The notes below the pieces were generated by a model. That model made no database searches and had not been told where the DNA came from. It saw only the letters and a program-made list of their open reading frames with translations. Source: JBDNFP01 sp041689775 (lineage in GTDB: Bacteria > Bacteroidota > Bacteroidia > Cytophagales > Spirosomataceae). Taken from it: a stretch of 5,029 nucleotides of DNA. Shown here piece by piece: positions 1 through 5,029 of this stretch. The stretch lies in contig JBDNFP010000366.1 of NCBI GenBank assembly GCA_041689775.1, positions 1-5,029 on the forward strand, given 5' to 3'. A program made the translations under genes and the position numbers. Numbering within the stretch: the first letter of the stretch is position 1; each line of letters opens with the position of its first letter.

Positions 1-84
1 AAGCAGAGCTGACAAGACAGTGGCACTGGTTTGACCCAGGGAACTGATCAAATAATCAGTAGATAGATCAAGGTCTGTTTGCAT
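1..84 (-). CDS. Partial ORF, probable IS transposase N-terminus (runs off the window)
   Basis: An ATG at 84-82 opens a frame with no stop for 28 codons to the window edge. The peptide begins MQTDLDLSTDYLISS and continues with GQTSAT. From memory this resembles the N-termini of IS4/IS701-like DDE transposases of Bacteroidota, where a 'DYLISS...TATGLS' stretch precedes the catalytic domain. None of the catalytic DDE residues lie inside the window, so the function is inferred from the N-terminus only. The start is preceded by an A/T-rich stretch without a clear ribosome binding site. If correct, an insertion sequence sits just downstream of the DUF3037 gene, and its terminal repeat should lie between about 85 and 157. 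A chance open frame is the main alternative, since 28 codons is short. Confidence 0.5.
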   Translation of the reverse strand, partial: MQTDLDLSTDYLISSLGQTSATVLSALL

Positions 85-157
85 CAACCAAATTTAATTC
101 CCTTCTTTTAGTTCACACAATAGCTTTGCGTAACATCAGTTTATAATGTAGGAAGTT
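85..157. other. Intergenic spacer, possible end of an insertion sequence
   Basis: This 73-bp A/T-rich gap lies between the stop of the DUF3037 gene and the start of the partial transposase-like ORF. It must contain the leader of that ORF. If the ORF is a transposase, the spacer should also contain one terminal inverted repeat of the element. The other end is outside the window, so the repeat and any target-site duplication cannot be recognised here. I see no convincing terminator hairpin. Confidence 0.3.
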
Positions 158-544
158 TCAATTCTCTACCAGCTCGCTGTGTAGTTTGTCTAATGTGGCG
201 GCGGCGTCAAGGCACAAGCCGGGGTGTACTTCCGAGGCCTGTATGACGCTGCTGCGGCGAGCGGTCAGCCACCGAAACCGGGAGGTAGCGTCGAGTTTAG
301 CAATTGGACTTGCCACGGGGCTGCCCATACAGATTTGCTCAAATGACTTTAAATGGGATTTGATACAGTCGAGGTCGATATCAGAAAACAAAGCCATTAG
401 TCGGGCATCGTCAAGCGTCATTTTTACTTGCAAAAATGACTGATTCCGGCAATACACCACCACGCCTACGTTGAGGAACTCACCCCGCTCAACGCGCGGA
501 ACTACCCTGATGATGGCATATTCAAATACGTCCTTAGCGTGCAT
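158..544 (-). CDS. DUF3037 domain protein paired with a HipA-like kinase
   Basis: This small soluble protein of about 128 residues belongs to the DUF3037 family. The hallmark is the N-terminal block FEYAIIRVVPRVERGEFLNV, where an aromatic-YA-IRVVPR-ER-EF-NVGV pattern opens the domain. The rest includes a possible helical segment rich in Asp and Leu (DLDCIKSHLKSF) and ends at a TGA. No signal peptide or membrane segment is seen. The ATG at 544 is chosen because the family motif starts a few residues later. An in-frame ATG at 556 would add four residues (MKLA). Neither start has a Shine-Dalgarno sequence. With either start the gene overlaps the end of the upstream HipA-like gene (stop at 534-536), so the two are almost certainly co-transcribed and perhaps translationally coupled. 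The biochemical function is unknown. Family assignment is by recognition of the motif, with no database check. Confidence 0.85.
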   Translation of the reverse strand: MHAKDVFEYAIIRVVPRVERGEFLNVGVVVYCRNQSFLQVKMTLDDARLMALFSDIDLDCIKSHLKSFEQICMGSPVASPIAKLDATSRFRWLTARRSSVIQASEVHPGLCLDAAATLDKLHSELVEN

Positions 545-1322
545 TGCGAGCTTCATTTAGAAAGATATCCGAGTGGGTAATCCGGTTGGTCAAAAATTGC
601 TTGTATACATCTTTTAGCTCAGCGGGGCTAGTATCCTCGCCGTCCTGTTGGAGCCATTCGTCGGGTAGCGCATCCACAATGGCGTGGATTTTTTTTACGG
701 ACAAAGCTTCCTTCATTTCGGCATCGGCGGCATCCAGTTGATCGGCCAAAGGTAATAACACATGGTCTTTGATCTGGACAAAAGGTTTCAGAGATTGTTC
801 CTCCCAGTTGTGCCACGAATGGTGGAAGTACAGGGCAGCACCGTGGTCGATCAGCCATAACTGCTTATTCCAGGTGAGCATATTGGTGTTGCGAGCGGTA
901 CGATCTACATTAGTAATCAGGGCATCGAGCCACACAATTTTCGAAGCGAGTAGTGAATCCACGAAGTCGGCGGCGGGGTCGTAGGTAATGGCACTCGATA
1001 AGAAGTGCAGTCCCAAGTTCAGGCCAACACTGGCTTTGAGCAAATCCTGAATTTCTTCGTCGGGCTCACTGCGACCAAAGGCCGGATCTAGTTCTACCAG
1101 CACAATTTCGGGTATTCGGAGCCCGGCGGCCCGGGCTAGTTCTCCCCCGATAAACTCCGCAATGAGGGCCTTACGTCCCTGCCCGGCTCCTCGGAACTTC
1201 AATACGTACAGAAAACCGTCGTCAGCTTCAGTGAGGGCAGGAAGTGATCCGCCTTCCCGTAGAGGTAGCACGTAGCGTACTACTTCAACTTTACGTATTT
1301 CGGGAGACAAAGTATTTATCAT
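534..1322 (-). CDS. HipA-like kinase-fold protein (HipA_2 type)
   Basis: This is a protein of about 262 residues resembling the short HipA-like kinase family rather than full-length HipA toxins of roughly 440 residues. In order, counted from the chosen Met, the sequence shows an N-terminal strand region. A lysine follows near residue 42 in the YVLKF context, probably equivalent to the ATP-binding lysine. An acidic-helix segment AEFIGGELARAAGL comes next, then the catalytic-loop-like TNVDRTARNTN (Asp near 140, Asn near 145 and 147) and LIDHGAALYF, whose Asp near 159 would match the metal-binding DFG aspartate. These features support ATP binding and phosphotransfer, but the substrate is unknown. 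No HipB-like helix-turn-helix partner is present, and a DUF3037 gene overlaps the 3' end instead. An upstream in-frame ATG at 1349 would add nine residues (MLYLTTRIF). The ATG at 1322 is preferred because the family-like sequence begins soon after it. The gene could act in a toxin-like or regulatory pathway, but this is not shown. Confidence 0.85.
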   Translation of the reverse strand: MINTLSPEIRKVEVVRYVLPLREGGSLPALTEADDGFLYVLKFRGAGQGRKALIAEFIGGELARAAGLRIPEIVLVELDPAFGRSEPDEEIQDLLKASVGLNLGLHFLSSAITYDPAADFVDSLLASKIVWLDALITNVDRTARNTNMLTWNKQLWLIDHGAALYFHHSWHNWEEQSLKPFVQIKDHVLLPLADQLDAADAEMKEALSVKKIHAIVDALPDEWLQQDGEDTSPAELKDVYKQFLTNRITHSDIFLNEARNAR

Positions 1323-1349
1323 AAAAATGCGGGTAGTTAGGTAGAGCAA

Positions 1350-1485
1350 TGTACCAAATCACATGTATTGCAAACCACGGCTGGGCGATGAGAGTTCGAA
1401 TAATAATCATTCCAGAGAAAAAAAGTTACAACCTTGTTGTCCGGTAGTAAGTTATAAATCCCTGAATTTTGGAGGAATGATTGGC
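1350..1485. other. Intergenic region between the DUF1761 and HipA-like genes
   Basis: This 136-bp gap must hold the leader of the HipA-like/DUF3037 unit and the 3' end of the DUF1761 transcript. On the minus strand two TTTG elements occur around 1355-1375, but their spacing and flanking bases do not match the Bacteroidota TAnnTTTG promoter well. A short ORF crosses the region on the plus strand. It has no recognisable protein character and runs into the antisense of the DUF1761 gene, so it is not called. Confidence 0.4.
1418..1440 (-). terminator. Possible intrinsic terminator after the DUF1761 gene
   Basis: Read on the minus strand, a perfect 5-bp stem (ACAAC with GTTGT, three-base loop AAG) at 1440-1428 is followed by AAC and then seven T residues at 1424-1418. 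It lies about 45 bases past the DUF1761 stop and before the HipA-like gene, where a terminator would be expected. The stem is short and has only two G-C pairs, so the assignment is weak. Confidence 0.35.
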
Positions 1486-1902
1486 TTATGCTTTCTTTTT
1501 CCAGGCGCCCAAAATAGCTCCTACAACCGTAAGGCTAACGGTGCTAAATCCGGCATTAAGGACAGATAACCCCATGGGCTTCAATTCGTAACTATTGTTG
1601 GTGAAAATATTGCCGCCTACAATCAATGACCCAATGAGGGCTCCCGTTAGGGCACCCTTTTGCATTTTAGTGATCTTCATGGCTTCAAAAATCAGGGCCA
1701 TGGCGTAGGCCCCTAACAAGTAGGTTACAAAACTGACGAAATAGGAGTCGACTCCGCCACCGGCGGCAACGATAGCTTCTTCGGTAAGACCCGAAAGCTC
1801 CATCCACGGACCCTGAAAGGAAATATACCAGATGGCGCCCAGAACGTACATAGCTACACCAGATACCAGTACCGCGAGATAATTGATTTTGTAGGTTGTC
1901 AT
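1486..1902 (-). CDS. DUF1761 family small integral membrane protein
   Basis: This 138-residue protein has four predicted membrane helices, at about residues 7-28, 53-74, 83-103 and 112-134, and a basic tail (WKKKA). After the first helix comes the conserved-looking block AIWYISFQGPWMELSGLT. This corresponds to the aromatic WY...PW...L-GLT signature I associate with DUF1761 proteins, and the overall length is typical. The function of the family is unknown. No enzyme motif is visible, and the glycine- and alanine-rich helices suggest a small membrane-embedded bundle. The start at 1902 places the first helix close to the N-terminus. No strong Shine-Dalgarno is present, which is common in Bacteroidota. 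It lies 73 bp downstream of the broken sulfatase gene on the same strand, but nothing links the two functionally. Confidence 0.85.
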   Translation of the reverse strand: MTTYKINYLAVLVSGVAMYVLGAIWYISFQGPWMELSGLTEEAIVAAGGGVDSYFVSFVTYLLGAYAMALIFEAMKITKMQKGALTGALIGSLIVGGNIFTNNSYELKPMGLSVLNAGFSTVSLTVVGAILGAWKKKA

Positions 1903-1975
1903 AGCAATAGGTAGTTTAGGTTAAAAAAGGATTTTTGAATGTAAAAAAGCCTGAAAAGATACCTTGGCTACCCAC
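1903..1975. other. Spacer between the sulfatase pseudogene and the DUF1761 gene
   Basis: This 73-bp A/T-rich spacer has a minus-strand segment in which AGCC and GGCT arms flank a loop of about 14 bases, followed by a run of T residues around 1943-1948. That could be a weak terminator for the sulfatase. A 4-bp stem is not enough to call one. It should also contain the promoter of the DUF1761 gene if that gene is transcribed separately, but no clear TAnnTTTG element is seen. Confidence 0.3.
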
Positions 1976-3516
1976 TTATTTCTCCTTTGCCAATAGCTCC
2001 TGCGCTTCGGTATCTTTTACCTGTTTTATTTGGGTGTTTAGTTCCGATTTTAAGGCCTTGGTAATGCCTTCATAGCCGGATTTTCCGTACAGATTTTGCA
2101 TTTCGTTTGGATCTTTTTTGAGATCATACAGTTCCCAAAACTCTCCTTGACCATAAAATAGATCAATTTGTACCGGTCGGTCCTGACTCCAAAATGGGGC
2201 GTTACATTATGCTCGTCCGGAAATTCATAGTAGTGGTAATATACGGATTTTCTTTTTTGTATGTTTTTTAATGGTAGAAAAGAAGTGCCCTGCATTTCGG
2301 TGGGTGGTTGGATACCTGCCACCTTCAAAAAGGTAGGTGCGTAGTCGGGGTTCATGACAAGAGAAGAAACTACGGTGCCCGGTTTTATAACGCCCGGATA
2401 CCGTACCAATAAGGGCATTCGCATAGACTCCTCGTACATAAAACGCTTGTCGAACCAGCCGTGCTCTCCCAAATAAAAGCCCTGATCGGATGAGTACACC
2501 ACCAGTGTATTTTCAGTGAGACTATTCTCGTCGAGGTACCTAAGTACCCGGCCAATATTGGCATCAAGTGAGCGAATGGTTGCCATGTAGTCGTGCATGT
2601 AACGCTGGTACTTCTAGTCATCTAGTGCTTTACCCGATAAATTTTTCTTTTTAAAATCCTCGTTAAGTGGCTGGTAGTACGTATTCCAGGCGTTGCGTTG
2701 AGCAGGGTTCATCCGCTTTACGGCTGCTTCCTGAGCGTCGTCTACCTTCAAGTCATAGGCCATAAGCATATCCTGTGTGATCGACATTTTCTGAATTCCT
2801 GCTGCCCGACGTCCCGAGTAGTCGTCGTAAAAGTTAGCGGGTAGTTTAAATTCCTTTCCGTCAAAAGCGCGGAGATCGGTTGTGTCGGGCATCCAGGTAC
2901 GATGGGGTGCTTTGTGCCCGACGACCAGACAAAAAGGCTTCGACTGGTCACGACCGCTTGTGAGCCAGGTAAGGGCATCATCCGTGATCAGGGTAGTAGC
3001 GTAGCCTTCTTTGCGTACAGTGCTGCCGTCCATCTTGACAAAGTCGGGATTATAGTAGTGGCCTTGTCCGGGTAGTATCTACCAGTAGTCGAAGTAGTTG
3101 GGGTTACTTACCAAATGCCATTTGCCAATCCAGGCGGTCTGGTATCCTGCTTTTTGCAGGTGCTTCGGAAACATATCCTGAGCAGCATCAAAGGTTGTCC
3201 GGTTGTCGCGATGGCCGTTAATGTGGCTATACTTGCCCGTAAGTAGGGTAGCCCGACTTGGTGCACAAATAGAATTGGTACAAAAAGCATTGAGGAAAAT
3301 AGCCCCTTCCGAAGCGATTCGATCGATGTTTGGGGTTTGGATATGGGGGCTGCCGTAAGCGCTGATTGCTTGTTGGGCGTGGTCATCGGAGAATAAAATC
3401 AGAATGTTGGGGGCTTTTGAGGGAGTGGTCTTCGAGGTAAAGGATACCAGTACAGCTATGACCCCCAAGCTTACGATAAGTCCGATGCAAAGAGAAGACT
3501 TATAAAATCTTATCAT
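1976..3516 (-). pseudogene. Broken S1-type sulfatase (GlcNAc-6-sulfatase/mucin-desulfating-like)
   Basis: One sulfatase gene is split by three lesions. The N-terminal piece (3516-3079) has a hydrophobic signal or anchor at residues 9-25, the DD metal ligands at 44-45 and the formylglycine motif CAPSR at 84-88 followed by LLTGK. GKWH follows at 131-134. A TAG at 3081-3079 (codon 146) then interrupts FDYW-ILPGQG. The frame continues with HKAPH at codons 201-205 to a second TAG at 2616-2614 (codon 301), just before KYQRYM. It resumes in the same frame with SDQG at codons 343-346, GEHGWFDKR and MRMP. In the A run at 2155-2158 one base is missing. Shifting frame there restores YGQGEFWELYDLKKDPNEMQ and a family-like C-terminus ending in TAA at 1978-1976. 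The repaired product would be 513 residues, a normal length. An intact enzyme would hydrolyse sulfate esters on glycans after Cys-to-formylglycine maturation, outside the cytoplasm. As written it can make only a 145-residue fragment. The exact substrate class is uncertain. Sequencing error is a less likely explanation for all three lesions. Confidence 0.9.
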
Positions 3517-3607
3517 GGATTAATGGATAAATTACGAATAGAACCTCCTTTCTATTAAAAGAGGCGAAAAATAACCTTTTACTTATAAACAAACACCTAA
3601 TTAACAG
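3517..3607. promoter_or_regulatory. Divergent intergenic region between sulfatase and esterase
   Basis: This 91-bp A/T-rich region must hold the promoters of both divergent genes unless they are expressed from elsewhere. On the minus strand (sulfatase direction) there is TTTG at 3593-3590 and TATTTTTC at 3573-3566. The latter matches the Bacteroidota -7 consensus TAnnTTTG in all but the last base, but the 16-base spacing is shorter than usual. No matching element is evident for the esterase direction. Confidence 0.35.
3542..3551 (-). promoter_or_regulatory. Shine-Dalgarno-like AAAGGAGGTT, misplaced relative to the sulfatase start
   Basis: The minus strand carries AAAGGAGGTT, close to an ideal complement of the 16S rRNA 3' end. 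It ends 25 bases before the sulfatase ATG, too far for normal ribosome positioning. An in-frame TAA two codons before that ATG rules out an upstream in-frame start. Its role is unclear, and it may be a chance purine run. Confidence 0.25.
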
Positions 3608-4912
3608 ATGAGAAACCGCATTCAGTTATTACTGTTAGTAGTAGTAAGCCTGTACCTCGTGCCCTGCTACGCCCAACCCGCCGAGCGGCTGGTCAAAGTT
3701 GTCGTGGCCCCCGACCGCGCCGACTGGACCTACCGTTTAGGGGATAAAGTCAAATTTAATATTATTGTATTGCAAAGCGGTAATCCGGTAACGGACGTTA
3801 CTGTACGTTACGAAGTAGGTCCCGAAAAAATGCCTTCCACCCTCAAAGAAACCAAGACAGCCGCGAAGGGTACTTTGGTAGTGGATGGAGGTACGCTGAA
3901 AGCACCTGGTTTTCTCCGCTGTGTGGCGGTAGCGGAGGTGAATGGGGTGGAATATCGGGGCTTGGGCACGGCTGGTTTTGAGCCCGAAAAAATCCAACCC
4001 ACCGCAACGAACCCAGCAGACTTTGACGCTTTCTGGACCAATGCCAAGACTGATCTGGCCAAAGTACCCATGGATATCCGCATGACCCTGCTACCCGATC
4101 GGTGTACCGAAACGGTAAATGTGTATCACGTCAGCATCCAAAATGATAAGGTAGGCTCACGGATTTACGGTATTTTATCCATGCCCAAAAAAGAGGGAAA
4201 GTACCCGGCGTTATTGCACGTACCCGGCGCGGGTGTACGGGCGTACTACGGGGATATAGATAATGCCGAAAAAGGGATTATTACGTTACAGATCGGTATT
4301 CACGGGGTGCCCGTAATTATGGACAACGGCGTGTACAACGATCTGCGCTTTGCTGGACTGGATCAGTACTGGAATTATAATCTGGACGATAAGGATCAAT
4401 TCTACTACAAGAGAGTGTACCTGGGCTGTATACGCGCTAATGATTTCCTGACGAGCTTACCCAACTACGATGGTAGTAATCTGGCCGTAACGGGCGGTAG
4501 TCAGGGAGGGGCGCTTTCCATTATTACGACCGCACTCGACGAACGGGTAAAGTGGCTGGGTGCTTTTTATCCGGCGTTGAGCGATGTGACGGGCTACCTA
4601 AATGGCCGGGCTGGCGGTTGGCCGCACTACCTGGCTCCTTCTAACTTAGATCATAATAACAAGAAAGAGAAACTCGAAACCATGGGCTACTACGATGTAG
4701 TGAACTTTGCCAAGCGGTTAAAAGTACCAGGAAACTATTCTTGGGGTTTCAACGACGAAACCTGTCCCCCCACTTCGATGTATGCTTCATACAACGTAAT
4801 CAACGCGCCAAAACAATTGTTTCTGGCCTTGGATACGGGCCACTGGACCTACCCTGAGCAGCGTGATAAGATGACGGATTGGCTGGTAGAAAGGTTAAAA
4901 GGAAAAAAATAG
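3608..4912 (+). CDS. Secreted acetylxylan esterase-like alpha/beta hydrolase (AXE1 type)
   Basis: This 434-residue secreted esterase probably removes acetyl groups from plant-type polysaccharides or oligosaccharides. A signal peptide spans residues 1-22, with a hydrophobic LLLLVVVSLYLV core and a likely cut after CYA. Residues about 25-125 form a beta-rich Ig-like domain, as in Bacteroidota relatives. A linker leads to DFDAFW (138-143), which opens the alpha/beta hydrolase domain. The nucleophile is Ser298 in GGSQGG. The likely acid is Asp383 in FNDETCPP, and the likely base is His412 in DTGHW. YYKRVYLGCIRANDFL (266-281) also fits the family. All catalytic elements are intact and the length is normal. 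The start is supported by the signal peptide. There is no clear Shine-Dalgarno, and the upstream bases are A-rich. It stands divergent to the broken sulfatase, which suggests a former shared role in glycan processing. Other carboxylesterase substrates, including cephalosporin-type acetyl esters, are possible. It ends in TAG. Confidence 0.9.
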   Translation: MRNRIQLLLLVVVSLYLVPCYAQPAERLVKVVVAPDRADWTYRLGDKVKFNIIVLQSGNPVTDVTVRYEVGPEKMPSTLKETKTAAKGTLVVDGGTLKAPGFLRCVAVAEVNGVEYRGLGTAGFEPEKIQPTATNPADFDAFWTNAKTDLAKVPMDIRMTLLPDRCTETVNVYHVSIQNDKVGSRIYGILSMPKKEGKYPALLHVPGAGVRAYYGDIDNAEKGIITLQIGIHGVPVIMDNGVYNDLRFAGLDQYWNYNLDDKDQFYYKRVYLGCIRANDFLTSLPNYDGSNLAVTGGSQGGALSIITTALDERVKWLGAFYPALSDVTGYLNGRAGGWPHYLAPSNLDHNNKKEKLETMGYYDVVNFAKRLKVPGNYSWGFNDETCPPTSMYASYNVINAPKQLFLALDTGHWTYPEQRDKMTDWLVERLKGKK

Positions 4913-4941
4913 CTGAATAAAAACCAATATGTTCGCCATTT

Positions 4942-5029
4942 TCAAATATGAATAGCCTCCATTCTGGCGACGTTGAGGAATTGGGGGCTATTTAAAAAAT
5001 CATCAGGCTCTATCTTGATATTATTTAAA
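4942..5029 (-). CDS. Possible C-terminal fragment of an unidentified ORF (runs off the window)
   Basis: A minus-strand frame enters from the right edge and stays open for 28 codons to a TGA at 4944-4942. The end reads PDDFLNSPQFLNVARMEAIHI minus its first residue, so mixed hydrophobic and charged composition like a real protein tail. I do not recognise the family. It would be convergent with the esterase, with a 29-bp gap between stops, a normal arrangement. A chance open frame of this length is quite possible, and the strong stem-loop at 4951-4992 lies inside it, which argues somewhat against coding. Confidence 0.3.
   Translation of the reverse strand, partial: LNNIKIEPDDFLNSPQFLNVARMEAIHI
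4951..4992 (+). terminator. Stem-loop downstream of the esterase gene, possible terminator
   Basis: AATAGCCTCC at 4951-4960 pairs with GGGGGCTATT at 4983-4992 over ten base pairs with one T-G wobble. A further A-T pair and, past a one-base bulge, three more pairs can extend the stem around a loop of about 13 bases. It starts 38 bases after the esterase stop. The downstream tail is only a short T run followed by A residues, so it is not a textbook intrinsic terminator. It could instead stabilise the 3' end of the message. Confidence 0.45.

Noticed and set aside
43..60. Inverted repeat ACTGAT...ATCAGT with a six-base spacer
   Set aside because: It lies within the transposase-like reading frame, is short, and is expected by chance at this length.
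186..443. Plus-strand 85-codon ORF opposite the DUF3037 gene
   Set aside because: It lies wholly antisense to a gene with a clear family motif and has no recognisable protein character.
1363..1569. Plus-strand 68-codon ORF across the HipA-like/DUF1761 gap
   Set aside because: Low-complexity translation with no family resemblance. Its second part is antisense to the DUF1761 gene.
2050..3516. Three separate sulfatase genes in tandem
   Set aside because: The pieces are successive parts of one sulfatase in the same frame, with no duplicated motif and no independent start signals. The internal ATGs are ordinary methionine codons.
3737..4083. Minus-strand ORFs within the esterase
   Set aside because: They are shadows of the esterase reading frame with no domain features of their own.
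4950..4996. Plus-strand 15-codon ORF beginning MNSLHSGDVEE
   Set aside because: Too short, without a ribosome binding site, and coincident with the stem-loop arms.

Overview
The window looks like chromosomal DNA from a Bacteroidota bacterium, probably a Cytophagales member (Spirosoma/Dyadobacter-like). This is an inference from protein character: a secreted acetylxylan-esterase-type protein with an N-terminal beta domain, an S1-type sulfatase, and a HipA-like/DUF3037 pair. Most starts also lack a usable Shine-Dalgarno sequence, as is typical of the phylum. No marker gene fixes the taxonomy.

Layout from left to right. Positions 1-84 (minus) hold the first 28 codons of an ORF that runs off the window and resembles the N-terminus of an IS transposase. 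Positions 158-1322 (minus) hold a compact two-gene unit, a HipA-like kinase-fold protein whose end overlaps the start of a DUF3037 protein. A short gap with a terminator-like hairpin separates it from a four-helix DUF1761 membrane protein at 1486-1902 (minus). Positions 1976-3516 (minus) are a single broken sulfatase gene. It carries two in-frame TAG codons and one missing base in an A/T run, yet its formylglycine motif and metal-site residues are intact. A 91-bp divergent intergenic region follows, then an intact secreted acetylxylan-esterase-like gene at 3608-4912 (plus). The right edge has a strong stem-loop overlapping a possible C-terminal fragment of a convergent minus-strand ORF.

The sulfatase and esterase lie back to back, and both families strip substituents (sulfate, acetyl) from glycans. 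They are plausibly the remains of a small carbohydrate-processing locus in which the sulfatase has decayed and the esterase remains intact. There is no SusC/SusD pair or glycoside hydrolase in the window, so a full polysaccharide utilization locus cannot be claimed. The HipA-like/DUF3037 pair is the least understood unit. It is a kinase-fold protein with no HipB-type DNA-binding partner, coupled to a protein of unknown function. I see no CRISPR array, tRNA or rRNA gene.
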